Source of the DNA: Chondrus crispus
Lineage: Eukaryota > Rhodophyta > Florideophyceae > Gigartinales > Gigartinaceae
Length of the DNA stretch: 64,000 nucleotides
Reading direction: 5' to 3'
NCBI RefSeq assembly: GCF_000350225.1
Contig: NW_005179198.1
Coordinates: 1 to 64,000, forward strand
Positions 50,747-62,022 of the stretch are shown here, one piece after another. The first letter of the stretch is position 1, and every line of letters begins with the position of its first letter. Below the pieces are notes generated by a model. That model did no database searches, was not told the DNA's origin, and saw only the letters and a program-made list of their open reading frames with translations. Both the position numbers and the translations under genes were made by a program.

Positions 50747-53700
50747 GGGGAGGGCCCTCAACCGCTTCTGACGCATCGCATTCCAAGTAACTCAGGGAAG
50801 CGAAGCACGCGCACCCCTCGGCAGAGCCGACAATCAAGAAAGAATTCGACCCTGAGCAGCCATGCAAAATGAGGCGGACGAACTCGGACTGTATTCGCAA
50901 AAACCGGAAGGCTGAAGATACCGTACCAAACGCCCGAACGAGACGGTTGACGTCAAAATAATACGCAAGGTGAGATGGAACACTAGGTCCGCGGACAGAC
51001 AGCAGAGAGCACAGTACACGCGCAGTGAAGCTCCACGCTCGGCAGGGCTACTATAACTATGCTGACTCCAGGCCTCCGCATTATAGTAACGAAGTATAGA
51101 GCACGCCTTGGAAACCCCACGATCAGCAGCCGGACAAACGACGCCACGCCCGACGCACAAAGATCACACGCGCAAGAAGAACAATGGAGATAGGCCCCAG
51201 GACTTAGACGTGAGACGCCGCAAGTCACGAGACCAGCTAACGCCTCATGAAGGGGCAGGAGATGACGTCCGGTACTGTACGCTCGCGTGCAGTGGCCAAG
51301 CCGCCGCCTCCCGGCGGAAATTTAACGAGAAATTAGCTCAGATGACGCGGTCAGCGACATGGCTTACACTGGCGCGCCGTACGCGGGACACGCAATTCTG
51401 GGGTAACTCGCACCGCGCCGCGATCCAAGACGCCGACGCCCCTCCTCGCCACCACGTCCTTGGACTTCATGGGTACGGACCCTGTGGACGATCGCGCAGC
51501 CGCGGCCGAATTGCACGCCACATGGCCGCGATCGCCCTGCGAATGGTACCCGAACGCACATCAAGTACGCGAACGCGCCCTCGAAGCAGCACGGAGCTGG
51601 CTATGCTAACGATCGCGCAGTCGCGGCCGAATGTACGCGACACGGCCCCGCAGACGCGATCGTTTTGCAAATGCTACCTGAGTAGCTCGAATACACATCA
51701 GCGGCGCGGGACGCCTCTCCAATCGCGTAGGACTCCTTCGGGGACCACTGACTCGGACTTATTTGTCGTTTTTGCAAACCGCGCACGCGAAGCAGAAGTT
51801 CGTCGTGCGACAACCAATATGAGTTACGTCCACACCCTTGGGGCATGAACAACGGGAAGAGAAGAGAAGACCGGAAGACTGTCGCGCGACGAACAAGGTA
51901 TGAATAAGACTGCCGCTCAACGGGGCAGGGGCCAAGTGGCCATAGAAGATACTAAGGAACGGCGCACTCTCGCTACCGCGAACAGAGCCCTATAAGAAAT
52001 CCGCCATCAACGCTACGTCTGGGAAGTTTCTGTAGTGCAATGCGCCTGTCGGGCAGAGACCGCGGTCCGATGGTCCAGCAAAAACAACAACAGCAACAAA
52101 AAGAAGAACTGCCGATGGCACAGCGCTACGGAGTGTCCGACTCTCCCTTCTCCGTTTAAACGAGCTTGCGACTCGTAGTAGCTCGGATCCCTGATGGGGG
52201 GGGGGGCACAGAGAAATAGCCCGGCCCGGGATCGGTGTGGTAGAGACTTGCGAAGAGATCTGCTTGACGAGTGTGGGGTGGGGCGCGTACGTAGGTACTC
52301 CGGTTCCACTGGGTTGTAAGGCCAATGCTCGTTGAGCTTCTTCGACACCTTGTAACGCGACAAGGCCTTCGACGGGGGCCTCGCAACGCAGCCCGACGGG
52401 ATGAAATGAAAGTAGCAGCGCTACGTCAACCGTGTCGCCCGATGGCTCGAAACACCTACACCGGTTCGGTCGCAACCGAGGCCGATGGCACCAACACTGG
52501 CTCGTACTACGACGGAGCCCTTCGAGGGAGACGTCGTTGCAACAGTCTCCGTCGGAAAATGGGTCACAGTAGCAGCGCTACGTCAACTGTGTCGCCCGAT
52601 GGCTCGAAACACCTACACCGGTTCGGTCGCAACCGAGGCCGATGGCACCAACACAAGATAAGGGAAAAATAGGTAGAATTAGAGATAGAAAAGGATAGGG
52701 AAATAAAGGAAAGAGAAAAGGGAACCCCGAGCGATAGAGGATGCCGTAGGGTTAGGTAAAAGGGAGCGTCTTGATAGAGACGGACTTCGACCAAGGCGAC
52801 ATTCAACTCCGGCAACTCGGGTTACCTTTACTGACTTGGTGGTCAGAGGGCTAAGGTATATATCGCCCCGCCGGTGCCACTACAGTGGCTCGCGGCGCTA
52901 GATCCTAGATCTAATCTAGTGTCAGCAAAATTAATGCCAACTAATTAACTAAATAAAATAAAATAATTAAAAATTAAAACTGTGCAGTTATTCACACGTG
53001 TGTCCCCCAACCCAGACTACTTTTCATATCCAAATATTTTCCTTTCTTTTCACCCCCCTGTAGAGCCCATCATTGCACTACAGTTCCTGGCCACTCCGAC
53101 ATTACCCTCGACAGTCGCACCGGCTGCTCATCACTACCTGGCAGACCCTCACGATCCAAAGGTCACCCGAGAAAAGACCCTCTCTCGCGAGCACGCAGTA
53201 GCAGTACAGTACGACTCTGCGCTGCATGCTCACAAGGATCAGGAAGAGAGATATATTTTGCCGATATAAACCCCGCCCAACCGACGAGGAAGGCCAAAGG
53301 CTCGTACAACGCATGTACACGTCCGTGAATCAGGTACCCGGCGACGTTCGCCTCGTTGGTGTTGATGAATGGTTCAAAATCGGTCATGCTCTCTTACCCA
53401 CTGTACTACGAGAGGGCGCCGCGGCATAGCTTCCACCACAGTTGATGTCATTTCAGCGGATCCAGGGCGTGTCATCTGCCGAAAGATCCCCTTATCGATG
53501 TTTAGTGACGAATAATTTATTCGTGACCCAAGAGCCTCGTACTTCACAAGGTCGACGAACAAGAGCTCAACGACGTTGTCCGTTCTTTTTTGCCAACGCG
53601 CGGGTACAGCCTATGTGAAGGCGACTATAGTCGCTCTTGGCTAGAATTCACTTCCCGCCTAAAGTACCCACGTCAGTCCCCGACAGTGAGGATAACGTCC

Positions 53701-54487
53701 TTATACAAGACCGCAGTTGGGGATTGTCCTCAACTGCGGAACGGCCCCGGAATCGAGTAAGATTGCGACGGACCAGAAAAGCACAGGTCGCAAAGGCGAT
53801 CAAGAACACCGCCAATCATATCACTACACGCGTAAACGAGGAGAAGACGAAATATTATCCCACTGGTTGGAGCATACCTCAGCCTGGAAGACCAAGATCG
53901 TATTAGGCACCCGTCTTGGATAGGGCGCCCTCCGAGTGGTCACATGAACTTATTACGTGAAGGTTTGACTGGTTTTCGGTGAGGGAACGGGAGCCATGGC
54001 TCAGGGGTCTCAGTCGAATGGCCCGCGGGATGAGATGCGGAAGGTGTCAGCACGATAGCTGAACGCGGGCAGAAGGATATGGCCGGTCGCATGGAAGGGA
54101 ACGAATTACAGGATGACGTACCGGGATTTGTGAACGAATGCGAACACACCTGCAGGGACCAGTGACTCAATTGGATCGGGACCGGTGTCGGAGATCTCGC
54201 GTGCTCTCAGACGTTGCCAAATCTCGCGATACCGCTTCGTGACTACATGATGTATTGCCTCTCGCGGGTAAGGAACCCACTTGGCCACGCGTCGAAGCGT
54301 CGTCCACCGCAGAGGAACAACGCGAGATAATGGTGTCGATTTTCGGGCAGTTATCCTACTACGCAAGTTGTTGCTGTGGGGGATCCGTATGCGGTCTGTG
54401 TCGAGAGAAGACATGGTGATGATTCACGTCCTGCAAGTGATCCAGTCCCCCATGACCGAGTCGTGGCCGGAATTGCAAGAGACTATG
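50747..54487. other. Gypsy-G post-pol region
   Basis: 3.7 kb without a defensible ORF. Direct repeats of GATCGCGCAG(C/T)CGCGGCCGAA occur at about 51488 and 51616. Repeat R copy 2 lies at 52000-52740. AT-rich sequence with CTAGATC repeats is at 52900-52980. Confidence 0.5.
52000..52740 (+). repeat. Dispersed repeat R, copy 2, with internal duplication
   Basis: Homologous to the reverse complement of 25646-26294. Internally a ~90-bp segment (AGCAGCGCTACGTCAAC...GATGGCACCAACAC) occurs twice, at about 52413-52498 and 52568-52655, each ending in CGGTTCGGTCGCAACCG, which is inverted-repeat-like. A G11 run lies at about 52196. Confidence 0.65.
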
Positions 54488-55125
54488 TGTAGTATAACCC
54501 CCCCTGGGGCTTTTTAGATTAGATCAACAACGGATCCAATACTGTAGAGCCTCGGGCTCTACAGTACTACCGCGCGTGGCCACGTGTACCCCTCGGGTAC
54601 AGGCCGCACGCGCATACACGTGTACTGTCAGCCACGATGGCTCACAGTATTACAGTACGGTCCGATCGGTACTACAGTAGACCACTACAGTGCTTCAGTA
54701 CTGTAGTGTTATAGATTGTTTTGTATATTAAATATGGAGCGGACCGGCGGCGGTGGAGGAGGACAAGCACGGACTTGTCACCCACCGACCGTCAAGGTCC
54801 GACTTCCCGCTTATTCTAAGGTAACGCTCGCTAATTACCTTAGAAGCGGCACCGAGCGCGGGTTGAGGACGCGCGCGGTACGCCCACGAGCTGGCTCCGC
54901 CTCCGCCCGTCGGTACTGGATCGTTACCTAGTACCGCACCGGGGCGTCGAGGCGTCGAACCGCTCGTGCGTACCGGCGTCCTCCCCGTTCCCGCTCTACC
55001 ACGCTACCCGGGCCCGCTGCCCGGTGCCGTTAGCTGGTGTCCTGCTTCACCCCCGTCTTCCCGATCGACAAGGGTCTCGGTGGAACTGCGCATACACCCC
55101 TATCGCTGGGGGTGTTTATGCTACA
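54488..55125 (+). repeat. Solo LTR (638 bp) with TSD CTATG
   Basis: Starts TGTAGTATAACCCC and ends TTTATGCTACA; CTATG is present at 54483-54487 and 55126-55130. It is the same LTR superfamily as Gypsy-G's but clearly diverged. The perfect TSD shows that a full element inserted into Gypsy-G and was reduced to one LTR by recombination. Confidence 0.9.
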
Positions 55126-57137
55126 CTATGCAGTACCATGCGGAGCACTCGGGGCTGTACTTTCAAAGGATGGCTGCCTCGAGTATCGGTAAAGCCCCGC
55201 ACGAGGTACAAACGCAGGAGGCAGACGCACAGAGGCATGCAAGAAGCCAGGGGTGTACATAAATCGCTCCACGCCACGCCGCGCTCGGTTTTTATAGCGT
55301 CCCGAGGAAAGCCAATGCGAAGGATATCCGGGTTTCGCGCATAGGCAATTTGCCCTATTTCGCGTGAGGAAACAGGGGGAAACCCCTCTGGCATTATTGG
55401 GGAGTTATGAGGGATGGAACACGAAGTATCTTAGGGAGAAAGCAATGCGAAATGGAGGTTAACCTGCATGGGACGAAGCGCTAGGGAAAAATGGTCACCC
55501 TCGCCATCGGCGCCACCCCAATCAAGTCACATCTCCGACCAAAGTCCCAGAACAACCTGCAGGCAGTCCCTCGACCGTGTCGAAGATGCGCGCGGATGAC
55601 CCCCGCACCCGAGTGGCATGGGGTATGACGAGGACAGAGGTCGTCGCCTGCGGTGAGAAGAGAGTCGAGGCTGGGCAGAGTGACGAGCAAGGCGGATGAA
55701 GAGGCACATACAGGCTGCGTCATGCATACTCGCTTGTAGAAGACGAGGCATGCCTGCTGACAGGGCAATTTTCTACGTGTTCTGTACTGTACGGGGATCG
55801 GCGCCCCATCTCATGATTTGGCAGCGGTCCCGTCTCGTTGCAAATTTTGGAAATTTTTGAGGGACGGATGGCAGCGCACCAATCACAGATCTCGCCGAGA
55901 TTTTAGCCGAAAATGCAGTTGGAATTTTTGCCGATTTTTTCGCATTGCTGGAAGGACACTGCTGGAAGGACACTGCTGGAAGGACACTGCAATTATCTAC
56001 ATTTTTGGAAGATTTGACCAAGGGCCCATGGCGGGCACTGGCGCGTACAGTGCGCATCAAGGACGCGCTTCGCGAGCGTCGTAGACGTCGCACGTGATCA
56101 GGACGTACGGACGACGTGCAGGACGGCGGGGCTCGGTGGTACTCCGGCAATGGAGTTCACGCGGTCGCTGGGCAACGCGGGGGTCGGGTATCTGTAAGGA
56201 GGACGCGTCAACAGCACCTAGCACAAGCGGCGCGGTAGGAAGATCGCGGTCAGCTGGGGGCAGGAGGTGGCTCTGTCGGGCGATGTCCCGGCAGCCGGCG
56301 GGGGTGGGTGAAAATGAGGAGGGCAGAATTGCCACTCGGAAGCGTACCGTCACGAAGGGCAGAAGCGTCCAGGAAGGGCACAGAATACGCCCCGACGAGT
56401 ACCCCTGCGCGCACCGCCTCGGTGCTAGGTAGGTCCGAGCACATGCCCCAGGCCATACAAAGGCCCTCATGCTCGTCCGCCGCAAGGGAACCGAGTCCGC
56501 CTCCACGCCACCGGGACTTACGACCTCCGGCTGGCGACGGCCGAGTACTGTCTCTGAAGCAGGTCCCGCCACTATTCACCCTGTTGCGCGCGCCGACCAC
56601 GCGCCGCACAGAATTTCGGCCTCACTCTGACCTACGCGAGGAGGGATGCCAGGCGCCCTTCGACCCATCGCGCACAACGTACGCCCACACTTGGAGACCC
56701 TACCCCCACGGTCGCGAAAGCATAGCGTCGTGTGCAAGCATTGGCATCGTTCATGCCAAATATGTTTTGACGCGCAACCCTCCGGACACCATTTCCGCGC
56801 TTCAAGAAGCGTTGTGACGTCCTCAAACGCCAGACCACGCCTCACGGATGCTCTATTTTCTACCGATGGCCCCTCCTCCGCCGTGCTCGATACGTTGGGA
56901 GCATTAACACTCTTTGCAAGTAACTCTCCAGTAACTATGGCACTATCATCGGAGGAGCAGTCCTCCTCAGGAGACTACGCTCCGTACCAACGAGATCACG
57001 AGTATTTCCGTGCTGACAAGGACAACGAGCATGGATCGAATTTCCGGGAGATGAGAAGGGGAGCCAAGCCCCTTTTTACTGTAACCATCTACACGCACGA
57101 CTACTTACCGGCGGGCAACTATGACCAAGTCTCGAAA
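55126..57137. other. Gypsy-G region before the antisense ORF 3' end
   Basis: No supported gene. A 14-bp unit TGCTGGAAGGACAC occurs three times in tandem at 55946-55987. Confidence 0.5.
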
Positions 57138-59315
57138 TCACAGGTTAGCCCTACCCGGAGCTCCCTCCGGACCCGCATCGTAGGGGTCCGGGGGACAATA
57201 GCTGGGATGACGAGGGACCTCGTGCACCTCGGGGTAGGTTGGAATGTGTGCGTACGGATCGCGGACAGGCTCCCCCCACACAGGAGTAAGGTTCAGGGGC
57301 GGTAGGCCACCCCCGCGGGAAGACATCGCTCTGCTGTTGCGGAGTGCGTCACGCTCCCTGCGGTACCGGTCCCGGTCAGCGCACGCGCGCTCATACGCGT
57401 TCATATGCTGGAGCTTATCCTCCCGAGACCGTCGTAACTCCTCCGTGGCGAGCTGTAACTCCGATGACAGCCGCTCGCATTCACTGGCTCGGCGGTGCGC
57501 GTCATCCGTCCGCTCCAAGAACCAGGTGGACAACGTTACCAATAATTCCCCGACCGACCAGGCGCGGTCCCGTAAACTACCCAGAGCTCGAGAGAGCTTG
57601 GGTATGTCTGCTACTTCGCGCCGGGCAACGGGGAGGTCGCACCCCTCGGACCCGCGAATAGGCCCACACCCCAGCGGCGCCAGGGGCAGAACTGGGGGCA
57701 CGACAGGAGCCGGCTTCGCCGCAGGGCCAGCCAACGACGGCCTGGCAACTTGAGAAGGCGTTCCACCTATGACGTCGAGGGTCGGACCAACCGCGTCCAA
57801 ATCCCGGTACCTTTTGCACCGCGCCTCACGCGCCTCGGAGCCTACGCCCCCGAACGCGGCCGTACGACGGAGAGTTGTCGGACCCGACTCGGAGGAGGAC
57901 GCGAACGTATCGTTCCGAATATCGTATTGCAGGAACGCCGCCCGCTCGCCGAACGTGAAGTCAGTCCACAGGCGCCGGGCCTCCTCGTCGACGCGAAGCG
58001 GGCGTTGCAGAAGCTCAATGGCAGAGCTGAAGGTCCAGAGGAAGTGCGTAGAATGCCACTCCAGAGGATGGAGTGCCACATTTGGAAGTCCCATAGCGAC
58101 CCTCTCCAAATACGCAAGCGTGGCGGGGGGCTGGATAAACAACCGCCGGTTGACGCAGATCTCGCTCATTATGGCGCTGGTCATAGACCAAGCCCATCCG
58201 CGTTCGCAGTGATACGTGAGGAGGTCCCAAGCGGGATGGCGACGGTCGAGACATGCGTATCCAAAATTCTTCAGGATGAATGGTAGCAGCGGATGGATGC
58301 CCAAAGATGGGAAGGAACTACGGACCGCGTCAGGTAAGGCCGGGAAGTCAGCGGGGGTGAGTCCCCCTTCGAACGAGGCGGAACGGAAAACGCGACCGTC
58401 GACTTCATTGATCCTCCTGTACGCCGACCAGTCGTGATGCGCCACCGCAATGCCGTGGAGGCGCATCAACGCACTCGCCGACTTTTGCAGAGACACGCGT
58501 GGTTTGGAATACGCGTACGGCCGAGGGCACACGTAAAGCGACGAGATCCCAGACAACACAAACTGGTGCGGACCACCGCGGGGGCCAGAGAACATGGCGG
58601 AGGCCATGCGATCGATGTACTCCGCCTCCGCCGGGCTGTACGCGAAGGTGCGATCGCAAGGAATCTCGTCCGGCACCTGGTACGCCGTGCCCCCACCCTC
58701 GGCCATAAGGTGGCCGAGAGCCGCTGACGACTCCGCCGCGAAGCCCGCCTCATGGATCTTACGAATGCGCATGAGATCTGGGCGGAGGCAAGAACGTGCT
58801 AGCAACTCCGCTACTGTGACTCGAATCCGCGCATGACGACGCCACGGGTAGCGCAGTCGGCTGAGGGGGAGCGGCACGGAACCTTCCCAAGGCATCCCCA
58901 ACCACTGGGTGGTGGACGGCGCGGCGGTAGTGTCCTCCGCCTCAGTGCGTACGGGCTCACTGACTGGCGCTCCGGGACAGCGGCAACTCCCACAAGCTCC
59001 GTATGAACCCTCTTCGGTTTGGTGAAGCATCCCCGTGGGGGCGGAAGCCAACGGAAAACCGCCTACGCGCGGCGTGGTCGCGCTCTCCCCCTGCGAGGCA
59101 GGTATTGCACAGACGTCGAGAACGACCGAAACCGTGGAATCGCGTAAGCGGGCCCTCTGGAACGGGGAACGGTGCTCCCCTAAAGGGTTCTCCGAGGCAT
59201 TTGGTGACACTGTGGTACCCCGACCTGCGTCGCTGGCCGACAGGGTCGATAGCGGGTCAGGAAGTGAGCCCGAAGGCCGCGGGCCCGAGCCCCTGTCGTT
59301 GACGTGGTTGGGCAT
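57138..59315 (-). CDS. Gypsy-G antisense ORF, 725 aa, unknown function
   Basis: An uninterrupted minus-strand frame from MPNHVNDRGSG (ATG 59313-59315) to TGA 57138, opposite to gag-pol. Residues 1-150 are Pro/Ser/Thr-rich and probably disordered. 150-480 form an ordered-looking alpha-helical core (RRHARIRVTVAELLARSCL, SPAEAEYIDRMASAMFSG, LPFILKNFGYACLDRRHPAWDLLTYHCERGWAW, LHPLEWHSTHFLWTFSSAIELL) with evenly spread Trp and Tyr. About 590-670 is a coiled coil (DDAHRRASECERLSSELQLATEELRRSREDK). The tail is Pro-rich. There is no catalytic motif, zinc finger or membrane segment. A Gag-like structural or regulatory role is possible but unproven. Antisense ORFs between pol and the 3' LTR are known in some plant Gypsy elements. 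Confidence 0.7.
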   Translation of the reverse strand: MPNHVNDRGSGPRPSGSLPDPLSTLSASDAGRGTTVSPNASENPLGEHRSPFQRARLRDSTVSVVLDVCAIPASQGESATTPRVGGFPLASAPTGMLHQTEEGSYGACGSCRCPGAPVSEPVRTEAEDTTAAPSTTQWLGMPWEGSVPLPLSRLRYPWRRHARIRVTVAELLARSCLRPDLMRIRKIHEAGFAAESSAALGHLMAEGGGTAYQVPDEIPCDRTFAYSPAEAEYIDRMASAMFSGPRGGPHQFVLSGISSLYVCPRPYAYSKPRVSLQKSASALMRLHGIAVAHHDWSAYRRINEVDGRVFRSASFEGGLTPADFPALPDAVRSSFPSLGIHPLLPFILKNFGYACLDRRHPAWDLLTYHCERGWAWSMTSAIMSEICVNRRLFIQPPATLAYLERVAMGLPNVALHPLEWHSTHFLWTFSSAIELLQRPLRVDEEARRLWTDFTFGERAAFLQYDIRNDTFASSSESGPTTLRRTAAFGGVGSEAREARCKRYRDLDAVGPTLDVIGGTPSQVARPSLAGPAAKPAPVVPPVLPLAPLGCGPIRGSEGCDLPVARREVADIPKLSRALGSLRDRAWSVGELLVTLSTWFLERTDDAHRRASECERLSSELQLATEELRRSREDKLQHMNAYERACADRDRYRRERDALRNSRAMSSRGGGLPPLNLTPVWGEPVRDPYAHIPTYPEVHEVPRHPSYCPPDPYDAGPEGAPGRANL

Positions 59316-61401
59316 CTGAGAGGAGGACCGAGCGCGATGAGACGGGAAGAGAGCGCGTCAAGAGCAAAAACCTCCAGAGGCACGACAGGACAGCCCGCGA
59401 CTAGCGGGGAGCGGGGCAGAGCTTTTGGCGCTCGATCAGTTGACGCGTCCGCCGCCGTCGTGGCTGTGGAAGAGAAAAAAAATGGAAAAAAATGGAGGGC
59501 AAATTTTCACCTCGTCAGCACATTTTCAGCAAATGGCGTGGCGTGCAAGCTGCCAGATCCAAGGTCACGCGAGAGAGGACGGCCGCAGACAGGCCGAACG
59601 GGGCCCATCTCAGCACGTGTTACGGACAACGAGAACGCGTGTGAAGACAAGAAGGAGGGCCGTTCTAGTCGGAGACCCAAAGCCTAGTCCAAGCGGGTAT
59701 TCAGAGCGACTCGGAAGCGCGAGTCTGCGTGTGAGACGTGGAAAGCCGGATCCACGGAGTAATGCCGGGGCTAATGCTTGCCCAAAGGCTTCTGCAGAGC
59801 CTATAATGCTCGCTGGGAAACGAAAGCAAGAACCGGATGTGCTCCCCCCGATGCCCCAAGAGCCTCTCATGTCGACTACGTCACATATGCAGCATAGCCA
59901 AAGCCAAGGCCTCAGCCACAGACATTCAATACCCCTTTTTGCCACGGTGCAAGTAACCACAACGGTGGCACTGCAGAATACGAAGCCTCTGTATCAGCCA
60001 GCACCACAAGAGAAGAAAATTGCACTGAAAGAAAACCACGACGCAAGTTCATACATCACCCATCCTCCCCGACTGTGGTACAGAAAGCTTGAACACGCGG
60101 AGAGTTTTCAAAGTTTATGACGAACTCCCCTACTATCGCCGCACGGGTGCTGACAAGCGGCCTGCCAAGCATCTAACCATTCCATGCTCTTAGCAACTTT
60201 TCGAGCACTGTCCGCTGCATGTGAAACTCGTGCATAGTCGATGGTGGCCGGTATTCTCCCAGTGACGCAACACTGAACCGTGCTAAAAGGGTCGCGGCCA
60301 AGACTGAAAATCGCTTACGTGTCCTCTGATTACAATACCACGCCTACCGCTGCTTGACTCAGAGTATTTACGGTTTGCACGGAAGCAGTGGTAACCTGGA
60401 ATGTTATTGTTACGCATTAACTGCACCGTAGGCGGTAGCGAATTGAGTGAGACGCAGAGCCCATTAGAGACATCTCGAATGTGAGTACAAAGCAGTCTGC
60501 CGAGACAATTGCGAATGACGGAATCTAAGTTCTCGTGGATTGCAATGGCTATACAAAGGGGGTTCGCACCGCTGTGCGGAACGACCTCTAGCCAGCAGTT
60601 TCCGGCTACCCTCCTCGCGGCGGCTCTCCCGACTACTTCTCCCTTTTTCGCGTCGGCTGCGCACGCATCTGCATCCTACACCCCGATTTCGTCTGTCACG
60701 AAGGACGCACGACGCATCGCCGAGCCAACGCGCAAAGCGTATGCACTCCGCTTGCCCCTACGCCGTACCATACTGAATGCGTCCTAATGAATGCGCCCTC
60801 AGACCGGCTTGCACGCATGACACACGGGGTCGCCGCACACGCACGAATGGATAGGTCACCGCTGACCCCCACGAACGCGTTAGGCCGTAACCCAGGAGGG
60901 GAGGTACGAGGCGGAACAACAATTGCTGCTCACTCGCGGATGAGCAATGCGAGGGTATCAGAAAGAGTCGGAGAGGAAGCGGAAGGGGGATGAGGGGATC
61001 CACGCTTGATGACGGGTCGAACCCCGGAATGGGCAACAACACGCTCAGAGCCTCACGAAGGACCGGACGGCGACGCAGAAGGAAAAGTTTGGACCTACTC
61101 GGTCATTAGAGTAGACCGCGGCAACGCAAATCGCATATTGCTGCTCGTACGGGGCCTAGCACGCCTTGACGGGCGATGGAAGAGGCCATGTTGATGGACC
61201 GCGACAGTGAATGAGGGATCAGAAGCGCGCACCGGATAGACACAGGCAGTGCTAGACGCGGCCCATACACCCCGGGCCGAGGGTCGAAGTGGACGTGTGG
61301 ATGCCGAGCATGGGTACTAGACTCGTCGTCCTCGATTAGCACCCCCTCTGGCTCCCTACCAAAAGAGTGAACGCAGACGTTCACGCCTAGGGGGGGGCTG
61401 T
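59316..61401. other. Gypsy-G tail up to the polypurine tract
   Basis: A 231-codon ORF at 59425-60120 (+) has a low-complexity N-terminal half and no recognisable motif. Otherwise non-coding; the region just upstream of 59315 would hold any promoter of the antisense ORF. Confidence 0.4.
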
Positions 61402-62022
61402 GTAGCATAGTCGCGAAGGGGATTATTTACTGCTGGGGGCGGCTACTGTACATCCATGACACGGTTTACAGCGCGTGTGCGCGCGGCTGCAAGTACGCGC
61501 TTGCTGCTCGCTGTGCACGTGTACAGCGTGACGATCCGGAGTAAGGCGCGCGACCTCATCGTGTAAGGCGCTACCTAGACACTGTAGTATATGTTATGGT
61601 AGATTTTTTACTTGTATATTAAATGACAGGGCGACCGGCGGCGGAGGGAGGAAAAGGACAAGCAGGGGCTTGGGACCAGATCCTCCACCGCAGGTCTAAC
61701 CCCGTCCGCTTATTCTAAACGCGTTCTCTTAACGCGAGCGCGTTAACTAGAAACTAACGCGGGTAGCGGTCGCGAACGTACGCGCGCTAGCTGGATCCGC
61801 CTCCGCCCGTCGGTGCTAGAACGCTAACTAGCGCCGCCCCGGGGCGTCGAGCGCGTCGAACCGCTCTACCGCGTACTGTGTTCGCGTCCGCTCCTCACCG
61901 CTCTACCACGCTACCACCGCCCGCGTTCTTTTCTGGTGTGTGTGTTTTTGTCCTCTCTCGCGTACAAAGGTCTTGGAAGAACCACAGCTAAACCCCCAAC
62001 GCGACCGGGGGTTTATGCTACA
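61402..62022 (+). repeat. 3' LTR of Gypsy-G (621 bp)
   Basis: About 95-96% identical to the 5' LTR by eye; followed by TSD ATCCC (62023-62027). Confidence 0.92.

Larger units (their letters stand above)
42726..62022 (+). mobile_element. Gypsy-G: 19.3-kb chromodomain Ty3/Gypsy element nested in Copia-C
   Basis: 19,297 bp between TSDs ATCCC. LTRs are 622 and 621 bp with 10-bp inverted ends TGTAGCATAA/TTATGCTACA; they differ at roughly 25-30 positions by eye. Contents in order: gag, protease, pol with a C-terminal chromodomain, a ~6.4-kb region containing repeat R and a solo LTR, a 725-codon antisense ORF, a ~2-kb tail, and a polypurine tract AGGGGGGGGCTG (61390-61401). The integrase-after-RT order defines Ty3/Gypsy. 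Confidence 0.92.

Noticed and set aside
51108..51848. 246-codon plus ORF after Gypsy-G pol
   Set aside because: Arg/Ser/Thr-rich, no domain, overlapped by similar-quality minus ORFs.
59425..60120. 231-codon plus ORF in the Gypsy-G tail
   Set aside because: No motif and a low-complexity start; not strong enough to call a gene, so mentioned only in the region note.
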